DNA of 64,000 bases from Pseudomonas sp. LB-090624 (GTDB taxonomy: Bacteria > Pseudomonadota > Gammaproteobacteria > Pseudomonadales > Pseudomonadaceae): NCBI RefSeq assembly GCF_003205205.1, contig NZ_QJRL01000017.1:45582-109581 (forward strand). The letters run 5' to 3'. Shown here piece by piece: positions 52,534 through 62,077 of this stretch. The first letter of the stretch is position 1; every line of letters starts with the position of its first letter. The notes below the pieces were generated by a model, which did no database searches, was not told the origin of the DNA, and saw only the letters and a program-made list of their open reading frames with translations. A program made the position numbers and the translations under genes.

Positions 52534-53868
52534 TCAGAACACGTTCAGTGGGTAATCGACGATCACCCGCAGTTCATCGTTGTCGCTGTTGCTGTCGATC
52601 GAGGCATAGCCCTGGCTGCCACGGTGGGTGGCATAGCGCACCAGCACCGACAGGTCTTTCAGGTCACCTTCCTGGAATACGTACTTCACGTCCAGGTCGC
52701 GTTCCCAGTGCGTGGCGTTCTTGCCGTCGGCGCGGTAGTAGTCGTAGTGGGTGGTGTCCTGGGTGGCCTTGGTCAAGTCCGCCTCACCGCGCGAGTACGA
52801 CAGCGAGCTGGTCAGGCCGGGCACGCCGACACCCGCGAAGTCATAGTTGTACTGCAGCTTCCACGAGCGCTCGTTAGGGGCGTTGAAGTCCGAGTACATG
52901 CGCGAGTTGTCCAGGTACACGCTGTCGCCCAGGTTGATGTAGTCGAACGGCGTGTTGCCATTGACCCGCTGGTAGGCGGCAGTAACGCTGTGGTAACCGG
53001 CGTTGACGGTGAAGTGCACGCTGTAGGTGTTGTTGTCGATCTTGCCCAGCAGGGCCTGGCCGGTGTCCTGGGTATGGTAGAAGTGCACGCCCGGGTTCAG
53101 GCTGACCAGGTCGTTGACCACGTAGGTGTAGTCGAAGTCGGCGTAGTACTGGTTCCAGATGTCCTTCAGCTCGGCGGCGTACAGGTTGGCGGTAATGTTC
53201 GGGGTACCGCTCCACGATGCGCCTGCCCAGTTCAGGTGTTTGCTCTTGTCGTGCTCGCCGAGCGAGCCATAGTAGGTGTCGATGCGGCGGTGGCCGCTTT
53301 GGTTGTACGGGTGGGTGAAGCTCACCTGGCCGCCTTCGAGCAGCAGGCCGTCGACGCTGGTGTTGGTCAGGCTCACACCACGGAAAGTCTGCGGCAGCAT
53401 GCGGGTTTCACCGCCGGCGATCACCGGGTTGGTGAGGAACAGGTCACCGGCTTTCAGTTCGGTGTCGAAGGCTTTCAGCTTGACCGCGGCACCGGCAGTG
53501 GAGAACGCGTGCGGGGCTGCGCCCAGCTCGCCATCGTCCTTGATGTGCTCGGGCAGGATGCTGGTGCCGGCATGGCCGCCACCGCCGTCGAGCTTCAGGC
53601 CCAGCATGGCATGGGCGTCCAGGCCGAACCCGACCACACCTGGTGTGTAGCCCGACTCGAAGCGCGCCACCGCGCCCTGGCCCCACTCGCGGGTGTCGCG
53701 CACGCCGGCGTTGTGGTTGTCGCGGTTGAAGTAGGCATTACGGAAATGCAGGTTGAACGACGAACCCTCGATGAAGCCATCAGCCTTGTCTTCATCTGCC
53801 TGGGCGGCGTAAGGGATCGTTGCAGTCAACGCAATGAAAAGCGGGGTAAAACGAAACGCGGAAGGCAC
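52534..53868 (-). CDS. OprD family outer-membrane porin
   Basis: This 444-residue protein has a signal peptide ending YAAQADED and an 18-stranded barrel-like sequence. The OprD signature starts DGFIEGSSFNLHFRN and continues TREWGQGAVARFESGYTPG, and the protein ends YPLNVF. The family moves small carboxylates, amino acids or aromatic acids across the outer membrane. The substrate cannot be told from sequence. An AAAGGAG-like ribosome binding site precedes the start. It is a monocistronic gene. Confidence 0.92.
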   Translation of the reverse strand: MPSAFRFTPLFIALTATIPYAAQADEDKADGFIEGSSFNLHFRNAYFNRDNHNAGVRDTREWGQGAVARFESGYTPGVVGFGLDAHAMLGLKLDGGGGHAGTSILPEHIKDDGELGAAPHAFSTAGAAVKLKAFDTELKAGDLFLTNPVIAGGETRMLPQTFRGVSLTNTSVDGLLLEGGQVSFTHPYNQSGHRRIDTYYGSLGEHDKSKHLNWAGASWSGTPNITANLYAAELKDIWNQYYADFDYTYVVNDLVSLNPGVHFYHTQDTGQALLGKIDNNTYSVHFTVNAGYHSVTAAYQRVNGNTPFDYINLGDSVYLDNSRMYSDFNAPNERSWKLQYNYDFAGVGVPGLTSSLSYSRGEADLTKATQDTTHYDYYRADGKNATHWERDLDVKYVFQEGDLKDLSVLVRYATHRGSQGYASIDSNSDNDELRVIVDYPLNVF

Positions 53869-53970
53869 CGGTACTAGCTCCTTTGGTCTGACGGTGGGGC
53901 AGTTGTTATTTTTGAATGTGCGTCTTTTTTATAGGTGAACGTTACAGCCGGGCTGAGAGTTACAGCACAT

Positions 53971-53999
53971 AAAAAAAGCCGCTGATCGGCAGCGGCTTT
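53971..53999 (-). terminator. Rho-independent terminator
   Basis: On the minus strand the stem GCCGCTG / CAGCGGC is followed by seven T residues. It ends the small secreted protein gene upstream. Confidence 0.88.
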
Positions 54000-54073
54000 A
54001 AAAGGCTAACATATCGGCACCGGTGGTGCCCATGGCGTAGCCAAGGGAAAACGGATGCAGCGACAGCGCTTGA

Positions 54074-54298
54074 TCAGCTGTCGGCGTTGGCATCGACAGA
54101 AGCCTTGGAAGCTGTCTGGGGTACGTCTTTTGCGGCGTCTGCCTGCTGTGCAGCTACGGTCTCGCGGGCGTCTTGATGGACCGCGCTGAACTCGGCATTA
54201 CGGGCGACGAAAGCGGGGGATTCTTCGGCCATGGCCAAGGGCGACAACAACAGGGACGACAGGACGAAAACGCTGGCAATACCCATACTGTTGGACAT
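54074..54298 (-). CDS. small secreted protein of unknown function (74 aa)
   Basis: This 74-residue protein has a signal peptide ending SPLAMA (about residue 24). The mature part of 50 residues is rich in alanine, glutamine and aspartate and contains no cysteine. An AAGGTAG ribosome binding site and its own terminator support a real gene. It should be periplasmic. I recognise no family. Confidence 0.7.
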   Translation of the reverse strand: MSNSMGIASVFVLSSLLLSPLAMAEESPAFVARNAEFSAVHQDARETVAAQQADAAKDVPQTASKASVDANADS

Positions 54299-54482
54299 TT
54301 GAAACTACCTTCTTGCTGTGCAAGTGCTAATGAGGACGAGCTAAAGTTAGTCCTTTCGATACACTTGAAACAGAGCGAAGTGCGATAAGCACTGTTGCGC
54401 AAAAGGTAACGATCCCTGCAAAAGCAATAGGACTTTCGGCGCCAAGCCTCATGCTAGAGCCCTTGTGGTTCGCGAGCTCTTG

Positions 54483-55871
54483 TCAGGTATGGGGCGGCAG
54501 CCTCATGCCAAAGGTATTCAACCCCGCACCACTGCGCACAAACACCTCCCCCCCATGCATCAGCGCAATCGCCTTGACGATCGCCAGCCCTAACCCATGG
54601 TTACCGCCACCACTGTTAGTGCGCGCGGCATCCACCCGGTAGAAACGCTCGAACAGCAATGGCAAGTGCTCGTCGTCAATCGCCGGGCCAGGGTTGCTCA
54701 CGGCGATGCTGACCTGCTCGGGCTCGGCATCGATCTGCACCTGGATCACCTGGTGCGGTGCGGTGTGCTGTACGGCGTTGTTCAGCAGGTTGATCAGTGC
54801 CCGGCGCAACTGCGCCTTTTCGATCGGCGCCTGGGCATCGCCGCTGACGCTGACGCTGACCTGGGCGTCCTCAAGGATGTAGTCCAGGTAGTCGAGGGTG
54901 GTCGCCACTTCCTCGGCCAGCGACGCCTGAGTCAGGGCGGTGGCCTTGCTGCCCTGGTCGGCGTTGGCCAGGAACAGCATGTCGTTGATGATGCTGCGCA
55001 GGCGCTCCAGTTCCTCCAGGTTCGATTGCAGCACCTCGAAGTAGTGCTCGGCGCTGCGCCCGCGGGTTAACGCCACCTGGGTCTGGCCGATCAGGTTGGT
55101 CAGCGGCGAGCGCAGTTCGTGGGCGACGTCGGCGTTGAACGCCTCCAGCCGCGAATAAGCCTGGCTGACCCGGTCGAGCGCGGCGTTGAAGGCATCAGCG
55201 AACTGCGCCAGTTCCGGGGCCAGGTCATGGGTTTGCAGGCGCCCGTTCAGGCGCGGGGGGGCCAGCGCCTGAGCGTCTCTGGACAGTGCCAGCAAGGGGC
55301 GCAGGCCAATGCGCGCCACCCAGTAGCCCAGTACCGATGCCAGCAGTATGCCAAACACCGCCAGGCCGATAATCGCTACCAACAGGCTGTGCTGGGCCTG
55401 CCAGAAGGTTTCGGTATCGATACCGATCATGAAGCGCAGCGACGGCCGTTCACCCAGCGCCGGCAGCTCGCTCACCAGCACTTTGTACGGGTAGGGCCGC
55501 TCGGGCAGGCGCAGGTCGCGCATGCCCTGCGGGCCTTCGGCGAAGGCGCGTACCAGCTCGCTGGGGTGGCCATATTCATAGGCCGGGTTGCTGCTGACCA
55601 CCCAGAAGCGAATGCGCTTGTCCTCTTCGCTGAGCAAGTTGAGCTTGTTGTTGATCTTGGCCCAATGCTCCGGCGTACCGAAGCGGTTGAGGGTGGATTC
55701 AAGCACGCTGAAACGCGCATCCAGCTCCGCTTGTGGCAGCAGGTCCAGGCTGCGGTCGACCTGGCGATACAACGCCGAGCCGATCAGCAGGAACACGCCC
55801 AGTGCCACCAGGATGAACAGTGCCGACAGGCGTAGCGCGATGGAGTTACCCCGCACGGTTTTCCAGGACAT
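54483..55871 (-). CDS. heavy-metal-type sensor histidine kinase (CopS/CzcS/IrlS group)
   Basis: This 462-residue inner-membrane kinase has two membrane segments (about 12-34 and 165-187) around a periplasmic sensor region, a HAMP linker, the H-box FNADVAHELRSPLTNL and an ATPase domain with NLLNNAVQHT and GLGLAIVKAI. This is the layout of the heavy-metal sensor kinase family. The start ATG at 55871 overlaps the response regulator by 26 bases. It is the last gene of an operon with an RND pump. The signal is unknown. Confidence 0.88.
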   Translation of the reverse strand: MSWKTVRGNSIALRLSALFILVALGVFLLIGSALYRQVDRSLDLLPQAELDARFSVLESTLNRFGTPEHWAKINNKLNLLSEEDKRIRFWVVSSNPAYEYGHPSELVRAFAEGPQGMRDLRLPERPYPYKVLVSELPALGERPSLRFMIGIDTETFWQAQHSLLVAIIGLAVFGILLASVLGYWVARIGLRPLLALSRDAQALAPPRLNGRLQTHDLAPELAQFADAFNAALDRVSQAYSRLEAFNADVAHELRSPLTNLIGQTQVALTRGRSAEHYFEVLQSNLEELERLRSIINDMLFLANADQGSKATALTQASLAEEVATTLDYLDYILEDAQVSVSVSGDAQAPIEKAQLRRALINLLNNAVQHTAPHQVIQVQIDAEPEQVSIAVSNPGPAIDDEHLPLLFERFYRVDAARTNSGGGNHGLGLAIVKAIALMHGGEVFVRSGAGLNTFGMRLPPHT

Positions 55872-56520
55872 AGCCCATGCCTCGGATGGTGTGCAGCAGC
55901 TTGTTGTCGAACGGCCCGTCAAGCTTGGCGCGCAGGCGCTTGATTGCCACCTCGACGACGTTGGCATCGCTGTCGAAATTGATATCCCAGACCAGCTCGG
56001 CAATCGCCGTCTTCGACAGGATTTCACCCTGCCGGCGGGCCAGCACGCTGAGCAGCGAGAACTCCTTGGCAGTCAGGTCCAGGCGCTGTCCAGCACGCGT
56101 GGCCTTGCGCGCCATCAGGTCGATCCACAGGTCGGCCACCTGTACCTGCAGGGGTTCGTGGCTGCTGCTACGGCGGGTCAGGGCCTGCAGGCGGGCGACC
56201 AGTTCAAGGAACGAGAACGGCTTGCCCAGGTAGTCGTCGGCACCTTCGCGCAGACCATGGATGCGGTCTTCGACGCGTTCGCGGGCAGTGAGCATGATGA
56301 CCGGAGTCTGCTTGCGCGCACGCAGGGCGCGCAGCACGCCGTAGCCGTCCAGACCCGGTAGCATCACGTCCAGCACGATCACCGCGTAATCACCCTCCAG
56401 GGCCAGGTGCAGGCCGTCGATGCCATCGCGCGCCAGGTCGACGTTAAAACCCTGCTCGGTCAGGCCGCGATGCAGGTAGTCAGCGGTTTTTTCTTCGTCT
56501 TCGATGATCAGCACACGCAT
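55846..56520 (-). CDS. OmpR-family response regulator (CzcR/CopR type)
   Basis: This 224-residue protein has a receiver domain with phospho-acceptor D51 (VIVLDVMLPG) and K near residue 101, and a winged-helix output domain ending LLHTIRGMGYVLENR. It belongs to the same group as CopR and CzcR. Its start lies 9 bases after the RND gene stop, and its end overlaps the kinase gene, so pump and regulators are one transcript. Confidence 0.92.
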   Translation of the reverse strand: MRVLIIEDEEKTADYLHRGLTEQGFNVDLARDGIDGLHLALEGDYAVIVLDVMLPGLDGYGVLRALRARKQTPVIMLTARERVEDRIHGLREGADDYLGKPFSFLELVARLQALTRRSSSHEPLQVQVADLWIDLMARKATRAGQRLDLTAKEFSLLSVLARRQGEILSKTAIAELVWDINFDSDANVVEVAIKRLRAKLDGPFDNKLLHTIRGMGYVLENRAG

Positions 56521-56529
56521 GGTCTTGTC

Positions 56530-59500
56530 CTAACTGGCACTTGGCGCTGCCTCGCGGGCAGCCTGGCGGCGGTGGAACAGGCGCTCCAGGGCCAAGTATA
56601 TGACCGGGGTGGTGAACAGCGTCAGCGCCTGGCTGACCAGCAGGCCACCGACCACGGCAATGCCCAATGGCTGGCGCAGTTCGGCGCCGGCGCCAAAACC
56701 GAACATCAGCGGCACCGCGCCGAGCAGAGCGGCCAGGGTTGTCATGATGATCGGCCGGAAGCGTGTCAGGCAGGCCTGGTGGATCGCCTGTTCCGGTGTC
56801 AGGCCTTGTTGGCGCTGCGCTTCGAGGGCGAAGTCGATCAGCAGGATGCCGTTCTTCTTGACGATACCGATCAGCAGCACCACGCCGATCAGCCCCATGA
56901 TGCTGAAGTCCTGGCCCATGGCCCACAGTAAAATCAGCGCACCGAGGCCTGCCGAGGGTAGGGTGGAGATGATCGTCAGCGGGTGTACGAAGCTCTCGTA
57001 CAGCACGCCAAGGATGATATACACCGCCACCAGCGCCGCCAGGATCAGCCACGGTTGGCTCGACAGCGAGCTCTGGAAGGCCTGCGCCGCGCCCTGGAAG
57101 TTGCCGCTGATGGAATCGGGCATGCCCAGTTCGCGCTGGGTGCGGTCGAGGATGCTCACCGCATCGCCCAATGCCACACCGGGTGCCAGGTTGAACGACA
57201 GGTTGGCCGCCGGGAATAGGCCGTCGTGGCTGATCGACAATGGCCCGGTGCTGGGCGGCGCCACATGGGCCAACGCCGAGAGCGGCACCATTTCGTTGGT
57301 CAGTGGCGAGCGCAGGTAGAAGAAGTTGAGGCTTTCGGCCTTGCCGCGCTGGTGCGCATCCAGTTCGAGAATGACCTTGTACTGGTTGGTATCGGTCTGG
57401 AATTCGCTGATTTGCCGCTGGCCGAAGGCGTCGTACAGCGCCTGGTCGACGTCGGTGGTGGTCAGGCCGAAGCGGGCTGCAGCCTGGCGATCGATATCGA
57501 TGCGGGTAACGCTGGCGCCCAGTTGCAGGTCATTGGACAGGTCGCGGAACGCCGGGTTTTCTCGCAGCCGCTCGGTCAGGCGCTGGGTCCACAGGTTCAG
57601 TGCCTCGCCGTCGTTGCTCTTGAGCACGTACTGGTACTGGGTGCGCGAAGGGCCGGAACTGAGGTTGATGTCCTGGCCGGCGCGCATGTACAGGACAATG
57701 CCCGGTACCTGGGCCAGTTTGGGCCGCAGCCGGTCGATCAGTTCGCTGGCCGATACATCCCGTTCGCCACGTGGCTTCAGGGCGATCCAGAAACGGCCGT
57801 TGGCGATGGTCTGGTTGCTACCGGTGACGCCCACCGAGTGGGAGAACGCGCGCACCGCCGGGTCGGCACCGATGATTTTCGCCAGCGCCTGGTGTTTTTC
57901 GATCATCGACGGGTACGACACATCCGCTGCGGCCTCGCTGGTGCCGAGGATGAAACCGGTGTCCTGTAACGGGAAGAAGCCTTTGGGGATGGCCACGTAA
58001 CCGGCCACGGCCAGCGCCAGGGTTATCCCGAACACACCGAGGGTCAGGCGCTGGTGGGCAAGGGCGTGGTCAAGACCCTTCTCGTACCATTTGACCAGGC
58101 GTTCGCCAAAACCGCCCTTGTGCTCGCCGGGCGGGCGGCGCATGAACAGCGCGCAGAGGGTAGGCGCCAGGGTTAACGAAACCACCACCGAAATCAGGAT
58201 GGTGGAAGTGGCAGTCAGGGCGAACTCCTTGAACAGCCGGCCAACCACGCCACCCATGAACAGCAGCGGGATGAACGCGGCTATCAGCGAGAAGCTGATC
58301 GACACGACGGTAAAGCCGATTTCCCCGGCGCCTTTGAGCGCTGCCGTGCGGCTATCATCGCCGGCCTCCAGGTGGCGATGGATGTTCTCCACCACGACGA
58401 TGGCGTCATCGACCACGAAACCCACTGAAATGACGATAGCGACCAGAGTCAGGTTGTTCAGGCTGAAGCCGAGGATGTACATCAGCGCGCAGCTGGCAAT
58501 CAGCGACACGCCAAGCACGCTGGACACCACCAGGGTCGCTGACCACTGGCGCAGGAACAGCGCCATCACCCCGATCACCAAAACCACGGCGATCATCAGG
58601 GTCAGCTCCACTTCGTGCAGCGAGGCGCGGATGGTCTGGGTGCGGTCCTGCAGCACCGACACCTCGACCGAGGCCGGCAGCATCTCCTGCAGCTTGGGCA
58701 GGGCGGCCATGACCCGGTCCACGGTATCGACGATGTTTGCGCCGGGCTGGCGGAAGATCACCAGGTTGAGCCCCGGCTTGTCACCGGACCAAGCCTTGAC
58801 GTAGGCATTTTCGGCACCGTTGATTACCTTCGCAACGTCCTTCAGGTGCACGGGGGCGCCGTCACGGTACGAGACGATCAGTTGGGCGTAGTCCTCGGGA
58901 TGGAACAGCTGGTCGTTGGCGGCAATGGTCGACACACTGTGCTCGCCGTACAGCGCGCCCTTGGCCAGGTTCAGGCTGGTCTGCTGGATGGCCTGGCGCA
59001 GGTCGGCCAGGGTCAGGCCGATGGCCGCCAGCTTCTCGGGTTGCGCCTGCACACGAATGGCTGGGCGCAGTTGCCCGGTGATGTTGATCAGGCCGACCCC
59101 TTCGATCTGGCTCAGCTGCCGGGCCAGCAGGGTTTCGGCGTAGTCGCTCAGGTCGTTGCCGGGCATCTGGTCGGAACTGACCGTCATTACCAGCACCGGG
59201 CTGTCGGCCGGGTTGACCTTGCGCCAGGTCGGCGGGTTGGGCAGGTCTTGCGGCAGGCGTGCAGTGGCGGTGTTGATGGCCGCCTGCACTTCCTGGGCGG
59301 CGGTGTCGATGTTCTTGTCCAGCGTGAACTGCAGAATCAGTGTGGTCGAGCCCAATGCGCTGCTGCTGGTCATCTGGGTCATGCCGGGGATGGCACTGAA
59401 CTGCACTTCCAAGGGCGTGGCCACCGAGGAGGCCATGGTCTCCGGACTGGCGCCAGGCAACTGGGCGGTGACCTGGATGGTCGGGAAGTCGGCCTCGGGC

Positions 59501-59622
59501 AGCGGCGCCACCGGCAGGCGCGGAAAGGCGATGGCCCCCAGCAGCACCAAGGCGAAGGTCAGCAGCAAGGTGGCTATGGGGTGGTCGATGCACCAGGCCG
59601 AAACACCGTTGCGGGTATTCAT
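56530..59622 (-). CDS. RND efflux transporter (HAE1/MdtC-MuxB-like)
   Basis: This 1030-residue protein has twelve expected membrane helices and two large periplasmic loops. The proton-relay acidic pair is in SVGFVVDDAIVVVEN (TM4). The sequence is of the hydrophobe/amphiphile exporter class (MdtB/C, MuxB/C) rather than the heavy-metal class (CzcA). The ATGA overlap with the adaptor gene shows translational coupling. No outer-membrane factor gene is present, so it must share one such as OprM. The linked regulator pair is of the heavy-metal type. Confidence 0.92.
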   Translation of the reverse strand: MNTRNGVSAWCIDHPIATLLLTFALVLLGAIAFPRLPVAPLPEADFPTIQVTAQLPGASPETMASSVATPLEVQFSAIPGMTQMTSSSALGSTTLILQFTLDKNIDTAAQEVQAAINTATARLPQDLPNPPTWRKVNPADSPVLVMTVSSDQMPGNDLSDYAETLLARQLSQIEGVGLINITGQLRPAIRVQAQPEKLAAIGLTLADLRQAIQQTSLNLAKGALYGEHSVSTIAANDQLFHPEDYAQLIVSYRDGAPVHLKDVAKVINGAENAYVKAWSGDKPGLNLVIFRQPGANIVDTVDRVMAALPKLQEMLPASVEVSVLQDRTQTIRASLHEVELTLMIAVVLVIGVMALFLRQWSATLVVSSVLGVSLIASCALMYILGFSLNNLTLVAIVISVGFVVDDAIVVVENIHRHLEAGDDSRTAALKGAGEIGFTVVSISFSLIAAFIPLLFMGGVVGRLFKEFALTATSTILISVVVSLTLAPTLCALFMRRPPGEHKGGFGERLVKWYEKGLDHALAHQRLTLGVFGITLALAVAGYVAIPKGFFPLQDTGFILGTSEAAADVSYPSMIEKHQALAKIIGADPAVRAFSHSVGVTGSNQTIANGRFWIALKPRGERDVSASELIDRLRPKLAQVPGIVLYMRAGQDINLSSGPSRTQYQYVLKSNDGEALNLWTQRLTERLRENPAFRDLSNDLQLGASVTRIDIDRQAAARFGLTTTDVDQALYDAFGQRQISEFQTDTNQYKVILELDAHQRGKAESLNFFYLRSPLTNEMVPLSALAHVAPPSTGPLSISHDGLFPAANLSFNLAPGVALGDAVSILDRTQRELGMPDSISGNFQGAAQAFQSSLSSQPWLILAALVAVYIILGVLYESFVHPLTIISTLPSAGLGALILLWAMGQDFSIMGLIGVVLLIGIVKKNGILLIDFALEAQRQQGLTPEQAIHQACLTRFRPIIMTTLAALLGAVPLMFGFGAGAELRQPLGIAVVGGLLVSQALTLFTTPVIYLALERLFHRRQAAREAAPSAS

Positions 59623-60782
59623 GGCCGGCCCCGGCGCTCGGCCATTGCCGACGGTGCGGGGGCGTCGGGGGTGACCTCGACCCGTGCCCCTGGCTTGAGC
59701 CGCGACTGGCCATCGAGCACCAGGCGCTCGCCCGGCTTGACCCCGGCAATGATGTTCAGCCCACTGTCCTGGTACAGCACCTTGACCGGCACGCTGGTGA
59801 CCTTGTCACCCTCCAGGCGGTAGACGAAATACCCGTCGACCCCGCGTTGCACCACCGGCGGCGGTACTACCAGGGCGTTTTCTTCCACGGCGGTACGCAG
59901 GCGTATGGTGACCAACTGGCCCGGCCACAGGCGGCCAGCTTTATTGTCGAACTCGGCTTTTACCCGCACGGTGCCGGTGGTGGCGGAAACCTGGTTGTCA
60001 ATCAAGGCCAGATGACCCTCGCCGAGCAGGCTGCGTTCGCCGTCGGCGTCCATGTAAGCCTGCACCAGTGCCGGCGCAGGGGCCTGGAGCAGGCTTTGCA
60101 GGGTCGGCAGCATCTGTTGCGGCAGGGCGAATTCCACGGCGATGGGGTCGATCTGGGTGACGCTGAACAGGCCTTGGGTATCGCTGGTGCGCACCAGGTT
60201 GCCTGGGTCGACATTGCGAATGCCTACACGGCCGGTTACCGGTGAGCGGATCTGGGTATACGACAGCTGCACTTGGGCGTTGGCGATTGCCGCCTGGTTT
60301 CCTTTTACCGTGGCCTGCAGCTGGTTCACCAGTGCCTGCTGCTGGTCGAGTGTCTGCTTGGACACGCCGTCATCGCTGCTAAGCAGGCGGTAGCGCTTGA
60401 GGTCGACAGCGGCTACCTGAATCTGCGCCTGGCTCTGGCCGAGCTGGGCGCGCGCCTGGTCGAGCTGGGCATGTATGGCGCGGTCGTCCAGGGTCGCGAG
60501 CAGGTCGCCTTGCTTGACCCACTGGCCCTCCTTGACCAGCACTTGGGTCAGCACCCCCTCGACCTGTGGGCGCACGTCTACGCTGTGCAGCGACAGCACC
60601 GAGCCGATGGCGCTGGCGTAGCGCGGCACGTCCTGCTGCGCGACGCTGATCACGCGCACCGGGATGGCTGCTTGCGCGCGGGGGCCAGGGGCTGGCTGGC
60701 GCTGGGCGAACCAGCTGCCAGCGACTACCAGGGCCAACAGTGCCAGGGCGGCAAGTAGGGCAGAGCGGGACGGACGTCGCAT
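59619..60782 (-). CDS. RND periplasmic adaptor (MdtA-like membrane fusion protein)
   Basis: This 387-residue protein has an N-terminal membrane or signal anchor (about residues 6-24), a lipoyl/hairpin region with VEGVLTQVLVKEGQWVKQGD, a coiled-coil hairpin and a beta-barrel domain with GRVGIRNVDPGNLV. It matches MdtA-like adaptors. A GTG at 60794 is an alternative start. It is the first gene of the adaptor, pump, regulator, kinase operon. Confidence 0.9.
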   Translation of the reverse strand: MRRPSRSALLAALALLALVVAGSWFAQRQPAPGPRAQAAIPVRVISVAQQDVPRYASAIGSVLSLHSVDVRPQVEGVLTQVLVKEGQWVKQGDLLATLDDRAIHAQLDQARAQLGQSQAQIQVAAVDLKRYRLLSSDDGVSKQTLDQQQALVNQLQATVKGNQAAIANAQVQLSYTQIRSPVTGRVGIRNVDPGNLVRTSDTQGLFSVTQIDPIAVEFALPQQMLPTLQSLLQAPAPALVQAYMDADGERSLLGEGHLALIDNQVSATTGTVRVKAEFDNKAGRLWPGQLVTIRLRTAVEENALVVPPPVVQRGVDGYFVYRLEGDKVTSVPVKVLYQDSGLNIIAGVKPGERLVLDGQSRLKPGARVEVTPDAPAPSAMAERRGRP

Positions 60783-60947
60783 CGGTGCGGGCACCTTGGC
60801 CAGTGGGGTGGGAACGGTGGTCAGTATTCAATCTTATAGCCGCCGAACCGGGTCGGCAGCGTGACTGCTGGCTGACAGGCATGTCAGTTTCAGTTCTCCG
60901 GCCGCCCCCCGTTGGGTTGTGCGACACCCAGCAGGTTGGTGGTGTGC

Positions 60948-61682
60948 CTAGAAACCGATAAAGGCGTAATACACTGGCGGCTCGTGGGTGGTGTGCAGAC
61001 CCTGCTCCTGCAAGCTGGCCACCAGCGCCTCGTCCTCAACATGCAGGCTCCACTGCGTACCATCATCACCCGGTCGCTGTGCCAAGGCCGCAGCGAACGC
61101 CCCCATGTCCGGCAGATAGGCAGTGAAGCCGTTGCCTTTTAGCGCACTGGTGGTCATGCCCAGCGCCTGGCACACCGCTACCTTGGCGGCAATGTCCTCG
61201 CGGTCGGCCTGGCGCGAGGCCTGCACCAGCGCCTTTAGCCCGGCATCCACCAGTTGCGTGCCATGGATGAGCTCCGGCCCCTGCTGCCAGGCTTCCGGCG
61301 GGCAGTCCTTGCTCTCTGGCCGCAGCGGGATATGCGGGTTGATTTCTACCGGGTAGATGCGGCAGACCAACGGCCGCTGTTCATAGATGATGCACAGGTC
61401 GTTGTCGTCGAGGTTGCGGCAACGCCCAGGGTTGAACGCGGCAAAGGTCACCGACACACGCGCTTCGCCGTTGCCGCAGCGCACAGGGTATGAGCGGCGC
61501 AACACATGCTCACGCTGCTCCGGCGGCATGCCCGGGCCGTCGGTCACGAAGGCTTCGATCAGCACGATCACCTGGCCGGCATCAGCCGCCCAGCGGCGGG
61601 CTTCGTCCAGAGTCAGGGGCACATGGTGACCGGTACAGCACTTGCCGCAACCGGTACAGCCGAAACGCAAGCTGTCGGTCAC
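60948..61682 (-). CDS. YkgJ family cysteine-cluster protein
   Basis: This 244-residue protein has the cluster FGCTGCGKCC near residues 8-16 (C9, C12, C15, C16) and further cysteines in RPLVC and SKDCP. This is the pattern of the YkgJ/CxxCxxCC family, which may bind zinc or an iron-sulfur cluster. The start is GTG at 61682, which has a strong GGAGG ribosome binding site and overlaps the stop of the upstream gene (GTGA). An ATG at 61700 is less likely. Function is unknown. Confidence 0.82.
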   Translation of the reverse strand: MTDSLRFGCTGCGKCCTGHHVPLTLDEARRWAADAGQVIVLIEAFVTDGPGMPPEQREHVLRRSYPVRCGNGEARVSVTFAAFNPGRCRNLDDNDLCIIYEQRPLVCRIYPVEINPHIPLRPESKDCPPEAWQQGPELIHGTQLVDAGLKALVQASRQADREDIAAKVAVCQALGMTTSALKGNGFTAYLPDMGAFAAALAQRPGDDGTQWSLHVEDEALVASLQEQGLHTTHEPPVYYAFIGF

Positions 61683-61990
61683 TTGGCCTCCGGGCTCCAT
61701 TCACTGACGAAGGCCCGTTGCTGTTGACGGTCGTACAGGCACAGTTCGGTGCCCGTGCGCTGCTTCATGTGCTTCTGTGGGTAGACGCCCTCGATCAGCA
61801 AGGCACTCATGCCCACCTGGTCATCGAATTCCACGGGCTTGCCGCGGGCGTGGGCGTTCTTGAACTGGCTGGCGGCCAGGCAGGCCTTGAGCATCTGTTG
61901 GCGCTGCTCGTTCCAGGCCTGGCCGCTGGAGGCCTGGGCAAGGCCGGTGAAGAGGGCGCAGCTGATCAAAATGGAGCTGAGAAACTTCAT
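61679..61990 (-). CDS. small secreted protein of unknown function (103 aa)
   Basis: This 103-residue protein has a signal peptide MKFLSSILISCALFTGLAQA, so the mature part of about 83 residues is periplasmic. It holds two cysteines far apart (after KAC and ELC) that might form a disulfide. The ATG at 61990 starts the signal peptide. Its stop overlaps the start of the cysteine-cluster gene. I recognise no family. Confidence 0.75.
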   Translation of the reverse strand: MKFLSSILISCALFTGLAQASSGQAWNEQRQQMLKACLAASQFKNAHARGKPVEFDDQVGMSALLIEGVYPQKHMKQRTGTELCLYDRQQQRAFVSEWSPEAK

Positions 61991-62077
61991 ACGCGATTCC
62001 GGCAAATTGCTTGCGAGGGGGAGAATTATGCCCGACTCCCCCCCGACGGCAAGCCGGGCAGTTTGTCGCTGAATATA

